Assembly (NCBI GenBank): GCA_030141605.1
Contig: JAQGDQ010000027.1
Location: forward strand, 423,812-487,811
Reading direction: 5' to 3'
Source: Tubiluchus corallicola
Lineage: Eukaryota; Priapulida; Priapulimorpha; Priapulimorphida; Tubiluchidae
Length of the DNA stretch: 64,000 bases
Position 1 is the first letter of the stretch, and each line of letters starts with the position of its first letter. The position numbers were made by a program, and so were the translations under genes. Under the pieces are notes generated by a model. The model was not told the origin of the DNA. It did no database searches and saw nothing but the letters and a program-made list of their open reading frames with translations. Below are positions 32,301 through 44,300 of the stretch, piece after piece.

Positions 32301-35300
32301 TTTTGTTCTTGAATTAAATTCATAAATTGTTTACGCTGTTTCTCCTTGTCTTCTCTGCAACACATGTGAAATAACATACAATTAAAAATCATGTAAGTAT
32401 AAAGTTACAAAACTTTGATAGTAACATAAAAAAGGGCTAGAATTTTGTTAGTTTCCTCAGTAGTTTTCCAAGTAGTTCCATAACCAGTCTGTTATAGTAC
32501 TTAGCTACAAGCTTTATAAAATCACAAAATACAATCACTGTAAAGCTAAATGGCACAGTAGCCCGGAAAGTAAAAGTTCTTGGGTTCAACTCGCAATAGA
32601 TTATCTGATTTAGTATTGCTTTAGAATATTTATATGAATAGCAAAAATAAAATCTAAAATTAAAAATAGTCACAGCAACAAAAATCCCGGACAAGTGAAA
32701 GAACAACTGAAAGCAAAATCACACCGACGCTGATTTAATATGCATCTGATTCACTTGCTATCTAAACAGTAATAAATTGTGTTCAAATAGCTTCACAAAA
32801 AGACACAGCGGGTTTTCCTGATTTTAATTGTTCTTAGCAACAAAACAGAACATGAACAGTTCAAATAGGTAAACAGAACACGAGAAATTAAAATAAGTAA
32901 ACAACAATTAACATATTAAAATTGCACACTTAATACTTTATGTGAATAATATTAGGCCAACACGTATGCCAATTTTCAAATAAACATGTACATTTTCCTT
33001 GGAACATCTAAAATATTTATTAATTACGTTGTGCCCTACGTATGCACGAAACATGTGATTTGCATTAGAAAAAATCCAAATTACTTTTAACTATTTAAAA
33101 TTCTTTAATATTACAATTTCTTAAAGAACTGAAATCTTCATGCTGTACAATAAGCTTTCAAATACAGAGAAAAGTTGAAGGCCAATAAAAGGTCTGACAA
33201 TGTGAAGTGACTCAGGTCTCACAAGTGAAACGATTCTGGCCTCACAAAGTGAAGTGATCCAGGCCTCACAAGTGAAACGATTCAGGCCTCACAATGCGAA
33301 GTGATTCAGGCCTCACAAGTGAAACGATTCAGGCCTCACAATGTGAAGTGATTCAGGCCTCACAAGTGAAACAATTCAGGCCTCACAATGTGAAGTGATT
33401 CAGGTCTCACAAGTGAAACGATTCTGGCCTCACAATGTGAAGCGATTCAGGCCTCACAAGTGAAAGGATTCAGGCCTCACAATGTGAAGTGATTCAGGCC
33501 TCACAAGTGAAATGATTCAGGCCTCACAATATGAAGTGATTCAGACCTCACAAGTGAAACAATCCGGGCCTCACAATGTTAAGTGATTCAGGTCTCACAA
33601 GTGAAAGAATTCAGGCCTTACCTGAGTTTCGGAGGGCCTACTAATCTGTGTTTATTTCTGCAACCCATTGCAAAAGCTTACACAATCAAGCAGGATACCA
33701 GAGAACACATAAAGGTCATATTATATAAATTACATACACAAGTTTTTTATATTCGTCCGTGTCTGATTTGCTAACAGGCTTATTTAGCACTTCGCTGACT
33801 CTTGCTTGCCATCTCTGAACTTCCGATTTCAAAACCACATTTTCAGCAACAACTGTATCCTTCTCAGCAGTTAGTTCTCTGATGTTCTGCTGTAATGGAA
33901 GTATATCACCTTCCAATTGGATTACCTAAAGAAACAGTTAACAAATTTAAATATAACCAGACACGTACCAAAATGTAGCTTTAGTCCAAAAATTAAGAGT
34001 TAGTTAAACCACTAAGTTATGTGAAAATATACAACTTAGATATTGGTTTGTTAAATGAAAGAGATGTTGAAAATTTTAAACCAGCAAAGCTTAGAACTCG
34101 AGCGCTGTGCCACAAAACTAGAGCTATATGAATAAGCAGGTTTAAAATGTCATATTTATACAACACATTCACAGTGAGGTGGTAGAGGCAGACTATGTAC
34201 AATTAGGTGCTATTCACAGAAGATCATCCTTCTATATGGCTATTGCTAATTCTATATGTTATTTGTAATTGCAAAATCTATTTTTGAGAATTTAGCATCT
34301 TTTCAAGAAGGTATTCGCTAATTTAACTGCTGTTTCACACTAACTATTGAGTTTAATAATACTGCTTTGTCGGAGTTAACAAACCTTTTGTCAAAGCAAG
34401 GTAGCAGTTTCTATAGTAAAAGTAAAATAAATTAACATTTTGCAGTGAAAGCATCTTAACGTGTGCAGCAGAATTTGAAATGTAGTGAAGCTTATATGCC
34501 AAGCTGAATTATTTTACTTTAGATTTTATCTGCTGTAACTCTTGGTCTATCTTTTCCTTCTCTTCTCGTAGCAACCTGTTGCTCTCAGTCAAAACGTCCA
34601 GGTTTTCTACTTTTTTCATCATCTCAGCATGTTCAGCTGCAGTTTTTAATGTCGCCTGAAAAAGATGCTACCTGTAAGCTACAAATGCCATATGGTTTTA
34701 AATCATTGTAAATTGTGAGAAATTGAAACAGAGCACATTTAGCTAAAAAAATTCTACTAGCATAAAAGCAAGTCTCTTGTATCAGGAACCCAAAGTCTAT
34801 ATTCATTAAAATACTAAGTTACTACAGCAAGAATGCTCCTCAACTTTTTCAAACAAATTGCCCCAAGCAAGGCCAAAGGTCACAGAGGAAGGGACTACGA
34901 TAAGAAAATGAACACACTGATACAAATCTAGAAAAGCCGAATCTGTCGATATCCTTCTTGTGTCGAGTGAGGTTGCAGTTTTCAGGGAAATGGATATCTA
35001 CTAGGGAATTCGACAGATACAAAGCCTGAGGGAAAACTGGATTTATAAGCATTTATTTTACATGGGCTTTCATAAGGTAATCCTATGAAAAAGCAGCAAA
35101 AAAGCGAGTATCACAAAAATAACAACTACAACTGCAAAAATAAAGCATAGCATCAAAGAAGTAAATAAGCATTTGATTAATAACATATTAAACACCTGTC
35201 TTACCTGTGTTTTCTTTCGTTCCTCGCTCAGTGATGCCTGAGTTTCTGACAGTTGTTTCTCTAAGTACTCTACTCTTAATTTCTGTCGTAAGCAGTCAGC

Positions 35301-38300
35301 AGTGGCAACTTCACATTTGGTTACAGAAATTTCCTTTTCTCTCCGTAAGTACCTAAAACATAAACATAAGACAAACAATATAGTAAACTATATATGTATA
35401 GACAAAGTTTTGGATGCTAGAGCCGCAGGGTTGTCCAGAAAAAATCATTTGAAAATAATGCCCCGTTACCATCTAGCCAACTTTTTTCCTACAGAGCTTG
35501 GAAAAACATTCATAGCTGTTTGGAAAGAGGGAAAACTGTGATGTAGGTGTCCCTTACAAAAGCCCTTGCTAAGATGAATACATACGACTTAATTTGGGGA
35601 AACGTTTTTTGGACAACCCTGTACCTCCAGAAACCAAAACTTTGTCGCTATTTATCACTGAAATATACAGTGATAAACAGATTACAGCCCGTTTTTGTTG
35701 CACATTAGGAAATAATGAGTAAATTAGACCATTTAAAACCGTTAAAAGTCTCAAGCAATTTGAACAATAGCTCTATATCGTTAATATTTACTAAAATTAT
35801 AAACTTTCTCAATTATCCCTCAAAGCACCTAGACAGCTTACAATAAAAAGTGAAAAAAAGGTAGAAAAAATGACTCTTTCTCTGCTGTTCTAACAAACAC
35901 AATCAGATTTTCTTCATCTGATTAGTTTTGCAGCTGTGCATTACAAAACTTGATACTGTTAGGCAGTAAATAATAAAAAAACAAGTATATGTTACTTTAT
36001 TATTTGCAACAGCTGCTCCGATGATTTTTCTGCATCTTCTCTCGACACATTCATCGACTCATCAAGTGATGTATTGAGTGAGCGAGACTGAAGGGCAATT
36101 AACTGTTCTGACATCTGGAATGACAAAACTGACTGAGGAAATTCAAATCAGCCTATAAATTATGTCTGTTATCTAATTCTATAATTCAATAAAAAACCCA
36201 GACAGACAGACAGACAGAGGGTATATATACTGACTTAAGTGATGAACAATTTAATTCACATTCCAAAAACATTAAAGTTAACATGTTAACAGAAATGTAA
36301 TTAAATCACGTCTTTAATTGCATTTTACAGCAATTCATTTTTTAGCAATAACAAATGTTTTCATTAATTAGATGCCAATGAAAGGGAATTTTTGGATAGC
36401 CATGTGTCAGTTAGCAGAGAAAATTCATTATAATTTCAAATGAAAAATTCACATATAAATATAAACAAGTTAAAATGCAACAAAAATAAGTAATATTAAG
36501 GACATGTTATGTTAGACTGTAAAATATCTTTTGAAATAACATTTTATAGTTTACTTCACCTATTGAGTTGTCTATCTTTATTGCTGCTAAAAATTAGTAC
36601 ATCATAATGTAAATGTAATAATCTAATAAATAAGAGCATAAATGGAATAAAGACACAAACCGTTTGCATCTGAGAATGTAGTACAGAATTCTGCTCTTCT
36701 AATTCTGTTAAGCGATTGAAATATTCAAGAGATTCTTCCTTCAGCCCATGTTCTTGACTTGACCACAAACCCTGGTTCGAAAAAACAAGATTAATCAAAA
36801 TATAATGATCTGATACTGTCATATTTAATAGAAGAAGCTATGCAATAATCAGTACTGTAGGTTACGGTTACTAATTTCCCACATCACTTTTCTAAAAACA
36901 ACTGCAAATCAGCTTTTGATATAAAAGACCCATGTGAGTAAACAGCATATCGTAACAGATTGTCTACTGTAGTCATGTTCACCTACGTATCACATTCTTT
37001 TCCATATAACTTTCTATATAATCTTTTCCATATATGTTTTGAAGTAATCACAAATAGTTTTAGTTTTAAAATTTAACATTACAGAAAAAGCAAAAGACCT
37101 GGCGATTTCTTTGCTTCCAAAGAGCAGCTGTGCTCAATTCTGATTGGCTGACCTATTAAATTTATAAAACGAAGCCAAGTTTTACAGGGAAATCTAAATA
37201 AGTATAACTTCAGATTACAGGGCAAGTAGAGAAAAATTTTCCCAACATAACAATTTAAAACATTTTGCTGTTTTAGAGTCAACATAGTAGCAGAACAAAA
37301 CTACCAAAACTTCAGATCCTCAAAAAAAGCAAAGAAAAAAAACAAAAAATAAACAAAGAAAATTCTCAGCTACTGAGCAGGAGTTCATTATAAGGTGGAC
37401 TTCGCTGCTCAATTTGTTGCAGCGAAAACTGAAAATCAAATTAGTGAGGAACTTATGCAACACCCTGTACATTGGACAAAATCACACTGTAGTGAACAAA
37501 TACTGCTGAACACATAGTGACAGTAGTAAAAATCTTGCGTATACACCAAAAGCACCACTTGTTAAATACCTCATTTTACCTAAAATAAGTTTCAACATGT
37601 GCCAGATTACTGTTTTCAACACATAAAATATCCTGTTTGCATATCAGTTTACCTGCTTGGTTGACAATGTCTCTTCAGCTTGCTTTGCTCTCTCTTCAGC
37701 CTCGTTTACTTTGCCCGTGAAGTTTTCTAACTGCACTTTTAAGGTTGATAAAGCCTCGACGTCAGCAGCATGGAGTAGCAACTCTCGCTCATACTTGTCT
37801 TGCGCCTATAAGTAGACATACTGAAACCTGAGCAGCAAAAATGACAATACTTTTGGTATTGGTATTGGCATTTGGTAAAATTTAAATGGTACTAATTGAC
37901 TGAATTTATAAATAAATAGTATATATTTTCAAATTGTCTTTTTACAGTAAATACATATCGAAATTTTAATTAACCTTCTGCAAAAGAAGAGCAACTTGAA
38001 TAACTGATTGATACTGTCACTATTAACAATGAAAAGATTTGCAAGGTGTGTCAACTACTATTTCATTTGTACTACCAAGCACCATTAATTGTAACCAATC
38101 TGAGGCAAAGTGCTAAAATTAATGTATGTTTAGTAGTGCCTACTCAATATCTCTTAGAACACTGGTGAGTACGAATTTGACAGACTTGACAACCGTAAGC
38201 ATACATGTCTCGTGCTTATAACTATCAGTGTTTACTGTATACCTTTTTGATACAATTTGGTAAAGTTCAAATGGAATACAATACCAAAACAAATCAAAAT

Positions 38301-41300
38301 AACAAATGCTGATCTAGCAAAGTGATTAAGGTGTTTACATCTTTGCATTTCAAAATACACATTCTCATGTTTCTATTTATCACACAAGGAATGACTCAAA
38401 TACCTAAAAATATTTCTTTGGACTAAAAATTCCAGTTATTTTTCAGCCTTTTTTACACATAAGATCTAAACGAATAATAAGAAAAATAATTTATTTCAGT
38501 AGCTAGCAGAATTCAGGTTATCAGTATATTTTAAGACTTAAAGATCAAATTTAATGTAACAACAAGTTTCTTTAATACAAGTGCAAACCGTAACTCAAGT
38601 TTATGGCTTCCTGCCTACTGAAATATGACCTCGAAGTCGGATTTTTTCCTGAAACATTTTATTCAGCTTTACTCATGAAACTTCAGAAAACTGCAGCCTA
38701 AACAAATATACCAGCAACAGCTTCTTTGGATACTGCATTTTATCTGTGACACTTAATTTGTAAACAATGCTACACAGCGAAACCAAATGTAATAATCAAA
38801 AGCAAACGCTGCCATAACTAAGGCGTGTATTTGACATTTAAACATAAATTAGACTAGCAGTTTATTTTTGCTGCTACATCAAGTGTTCTCACCTCAGCTG
38901 CTACTTTAGCCTGTTCCTTCAAGTCTTTCACTGCAGTGGCCTCGTTTGCAACAGCATTCTTAACTTTTACCTGCACTTCTTGTAATTCGTTCTGCACTGC
39001 GAAAAGCTGTTTTCGTAAATCACTGCCCTAAAACAAAATCAAAACAATCCAGAAATTAAACTACATTCAGATGCTCCATTTTGAAGTACTGTTGTGAATT
39101 CTGAAAGACAAAGACAAATGTCAAGACAAACATTATGCAACAGCTGAGAAAATAGTTTCTTTCTCATGTACAATACCTGAGTGTTACACAGATTGTTCAA
39201 GCGTATATTCTCTTCAATGGTTTCCTGTCGTTCTTGTTCCAAGGTCACATTCTTCTTTTCCAAACTCTCAACAGCTGAAAAAAGTAAATTGAAATAAAGA
39301 CAAATGAAAAAAATGGTAGCATTATTTTTTCCAGACCGCCTTCAGGTAATTAATCTTTTTTTCTTGGTTTGCTCACTTTGGATTGCAGAGTAGCAATTCA
39401 ATCTCGGCCCATATTACATAGTTTTATTTGAGCAAAAGATGAATCATAGGCTAAAAAATACACAAATACAGCCATATTTTACATTAAGACAAAAGACACT
39501 CAAGAGTTATTTCAAGATGCAGAACAAAACTCAAACTGCACTTTTCCAATAGAACTGTTTCCAAACCACGCGTCCAATTTTATAAATTTGCATAAAGACA
39601 CACTCTCATAATGAAGTACAGACATAATAAAATCAACTGAGAAACACTTTTGGTATAAATGCACGACATGAAGAATTGTGCAATAAAAACTGAGCCATTA
39701 GCGAGTTGTTTTCAACACTGAAAATAAAAACATGGGCTGCTGTTCTTCGTCTTTAGAAAATTCAAATTTTGATTTGGTTCTCACACTTTGTCTTGATGTA
39801 AATTAATTTGTAACTACGTATTCCAAGAAATGTTTGGATTCTTTATTATTTAATGTGATTAAAATGCAGTTTTCAGGAAGCAAACAATGTTAACCATTAG
39901 TTCATTAACAAAAATAGAAGAAATTTATTCCATCGTTAACCACTCGCAGTTGGTTATATTTCCCTACAGAACTTCTAAAAGCAGTCACCCCCTTTTATCG
40001 TAACTGTTTCTAAAAAGACCGGACGTACCATATCGCGCTTCTTCAAGTCTTGCTTCTAGATTTTCCTGAAGAGTTTTGCTAGCAGCATTCTGTTCACGTA
40101 AACTCTTCTCTATTTCTTCAGCCATTACTCGATGTTGCTGTGCGTGTTGTCTAGCTTGCTCTAGTTGACTATGGAGAGCTGAAACAACCAATGCAAAACA
40201 ATGGACAATAGCAAAATATATAGTGAAAGCAAAGAAAGGAAGAGTCTTAACTGTTGCAGTTATTTCACTACCAAGATCTACTATGACCAAGAGTTTGAAT
40301 TTGAGGTGATCTCATTTTATCTGTTACTTACGTTTATAATGACGTTTATTATGTGATGTTTATTTGTTATCATGAAACGAGATAATTATATGTATAACAG
40401 AAAATGATATAATATACTACAGTGTAAAAGACTGAAAAACATACTACAGTGGCCGCCGCTTATTATGGACACGGTTATTGTGGACAGCCGGTTATTGTGG
40501 ACAACTCGCGAGGGACGGAATTTTCCCCTAATAAAATCCGCCGGTTAATATGGACAACCGCCGCTTAATATGGACAGCGAACATTCTTGGCACGTGAACC
40601 AGCCGTGCCAACCACGGCCTGCGCGCGTAATTGAAAAGAGCTTCCCGCTCTGCTGCCTGTGTGAGTCATTGCATCAGTCAGTTCGCCGTTTGCCGTGGCC
40701 TTGAGAGCTTCGAAACTGTGATAACTTCCTTCCGTTCAAGGTTGAGAGAAAAGTTTCCTGCCAAACAAACTCGTCTGACTTCTTTTTTTCAATAAAACAG
40801 GAGACGAGTTGATACAGACACTTTTTTGCCTTTTTTAATGAAGGGGAAGGGTCTTCATGGGTCACTTCGCTTAATATGGACAGCCGCTTAATATGGACAT
40901 ACACTGCTGGCCCGAGGTGTCCACAAAAAGCGGCGGCCACTGTACTTAGAAATATGTTAATTGTCAAAGCAAGCTAAACAATTTCATTAAGTAGTATTAA
41001 TATGTCAATATCTGACAATGTTTGGCATCAAGGGGGTCAAAACACATGTTCTTTGAATATAATACATTTTTCATCTGATTGCACTATTCAGCTATATTGT
41101 TTGTTAGTATGTTTGCAAGATAACAAATATGTCTACAAAAATGTTAAAACCAAACGGCAAATTACAATGTGTTTAATAACACACTGGTGAAATGAAGATG
41201 AAAATGTTGTGGAGCCACCTAATGCTAATTGCTTTAACTTAAGAAACTTAAACAAAAATGGGGCTGTAGGGGTTTTCTGACCTATACCTTTGTTTTCCTG

Positions 41301-44300
41301 TTGTAAAGTAGCCAGTTGAGCCTTTAAATCCTTAACCGTCTCTTCTAAGAGAGTTTTGTCTGTTTTGCTAGCTGTATTCATAGCAGTAACTGGTCGTACA
41401 TTAGACAGCCGACTTTCTGCCGCAGCTAACGAAGCCTTGAGGGTAGATAACTCGACACACAGATCTTTGTTTTTATTGCTCGTTTCCACAAGTTCATCAC
41501 GAGTTTTTTGATGAGCTTCCAATTCAGATTCATATCTGTCGTGCATTTGTTTCAGCTGAGTCTGGAAATATTGACAAATGTATTATCTTAAATGTTCAAA
41601 TGCTGACAAGAAACATGTTTAAGTAAGAGGAAATAAGGAAAAGACGGCACTAGATTAACATCTGTTGGTGCCCTAAGCACACCTAGCACCTAGTATCCCG
41701 AGACTTCCGACTCTCTCTTTACCCCTGCAGCACCATGAGCACTTTTCGCGGCTCAAAGCTTACGCATTATGTAACACTTTAAAACAAGCTTCATTGCTCT
41801 ATATAGGATTTATGTCACTTAAACGCTTTATTGACTGCAAAATTAAATTTTAATTAAATAAATCTGCTACAAAAAACGGAGGCATGCTTGCCAACAACAA
41901 AAAAGTAGTCATTTACAACACCAGAGACCACTAGTTATTGCCTTAGAATGACTTAACTAAGATAAGCATTAAGAACTTCCTAATAGCCTAATGTACTAAA
42001 TAAAGTGAAAATATCAGTAACACTTTTCAATAACACTACGGCTAATGCAGTTATCAACTTTTCAGAAATAATAGCGAAGACATGATCGGTAATACTGTCA
42101 AATACATCAAAAAGAAAAATATCAGTACAACGCTAATATATAGAGGGTAGTTAATATATAATGCTATGGAAAAACAACTCAGCCATGGTGTCTAATTCCT
42201 CTGCAGTTCTCAACCTCACATTTTGAACGTTTGCAGTCATTAACAGGCTTTATTAAAATTTATCTGTTTTGAATTTGTTTTTGGCAGCTTGGTGGCCTTG
42301 AGCTTTCATGTCCTATGCACATCCTTAGTCTGCTTAAACGTTAATCCAGCCCTGGGAAAAGCAACCAATTAACAAAAACATTTTAAAGATTCAAAATTTT
42401 CTTTCTTACTTGCCAGCCTTTATTTGCTGTTCTGTTGTGCTGGATTTCCTCATCCAGTTGGTGGCGGAGTGCAGTGCAATCTCTCTCCAGCATCTCAATG
42501 CGATTACCCAATCTCCTCTTTGTTTCTGTCTCAGATCTTTCTAAATTATTCTAAAACAATCAAAATTTCTTTTACTAAAAATCAATGAACAAGGTAACAT
42601 GCGCAATTTTTAAAACTAAAAAGAAAGGAATAAATATAACATCAGATAAAAATGGTTTTACCATGTGAATGTACTGGGTGTTTCAAAACAAAACAGTGCA
42701 CTACTAAAAGGTACAAGCAGACCATTATTACACCATATAAAGTTCAATAAGTTTGGTGATACCTAATTATACACACGAAAATGAAAATGACGACATAAAA
42801 AATGTAATATTATTTTTACATCACTAATGATGTCTGATGGAGAAGTCAAGCTTCATTTTGCATTTTTATTCATATTTCTATTGCACCGTTTCTTTTGAAA
42901 CAACCTGTACCTAACCTATGAGATTTTACAACTTGTATGAAATTATAGTACATAACATAGATTAATTCTTATTGACAAGAATAGGGACAATTACGGGATT
43001 TTTATTCATTATTGTGTACATTTTAGTAAAGTTCACGGTTGCAAATAAAACCACCATGATGACAAAATAAACAAAAACAAGTACTTATGGAGAAAGCTAA
43101 AGTTCTCAGGCCTATTTGTCGCTTTCAGCTAATATCAAGAGAGCTAATATCAAGAGAGAATACTTTACCTGAATATTCTGCAGATTTGACAGTAGTACAT
43201 TTTGTCCTCTTTGCTCTCTCAATAAAGCATCCTTTTCAGCTAGAAGACGGCTTTCTCCCGATTTGAGAATGTCTCGCTCGGCTTTCAAACCTTCGACTTC
43301 TGCTTCAGCAGATGACAACTTCTCTCGAATATTGGTTATTTCCTAAAAAATAATGCAAATGTCTAAAATAGCTAACCAAACCAATGTCTTTAAAACACTG
43401 AAAGAAAAAAGTTTTGTCGAAAATGTGTCCTTTTTAATAATCCAAGAAACCCACAAAACTAAATACTTTGTGCAGTAGGAAACTTCTGATGCCCTGAAGG
43501 GTGAGCTGTAATGTAATATCAATATTCACTCCTTAGTGATAATAAACGATGAAACTAATTTAATCTTAATTCTATTCAAAAATTTTCTGTTCAAAAATTC
43601 CAAATATCCCAATGTCTCAATTATATGTCAATACAAGTGTGTTAGCTGCTACATTGGTAAAACTCCAAGACATTAAAGTAAGAGGTTGCGAAAACTGGCA
43701 AAAGATTAATCAATCACCCCAAATTTAGCAGTTTTGAATCATATTCTTGACAATAACCAACTACATCTTCTAGTATAAAAATCGTTGCTTTAAGTAGAAA
43801 TAGCTTCATTTTTATTTTAAGAATTCTTTTAGCATTTTTTAACATTTCTTCATTTCGTGGCATACTAGACGTGATAATTGTCTAACATACATGTGTCAGG
43901 GTGCTGACATTTGTCTGATATTTGATCACATTGGATGAAAATTTCTGATTTTTCTCTTTTAGAGCTGTAATTTCCTTCTTGTAGTTCTCTACATTGGACT
44001 GCAGAATCTTGTAACGCTCGTGCGCAAATTCCAACTGGGAGGACAACTGCCCATTCTGTATGCGCTGAGAGGAAACATCACTGCGAAGTTTGTCCAACTC
44101 TTCAGCATTAATTCTGCGTTAAATAGAAATACATCAAAAATGTTTTTTTTTATAAAAAATATGTATTATGTATTAATGAAAAGGTTTACAAGCAGTCATA
44201 TAGAAAGTACTACCTTTAGTGTGTTTTACACTTAAATGGTTCGAAGACAGATTCTATTAGGGTTGTGGACAATGGTGAAAAATCTATCCAAAATTATTGT

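Noticed and set aside
33197-33617. Regular repeats resembling a CRISPR array
   Set aside because: The half-units are contiguous with no unique spacers, and the locus is an intron of an animal gene; it is a minisatellite.
37060-37465. Mariner element ending in CAACACCCTGTA
   Set aside because: The right-end motif is present, but no inverted partner could be found at the left.
40674-40967. 97-codon minus-strand frame inside the pogo-like MITE
   Set aside because: It has no DDE, HTH or CENP-B features and runs past the element end; a chance frame in GC-rich DNA.
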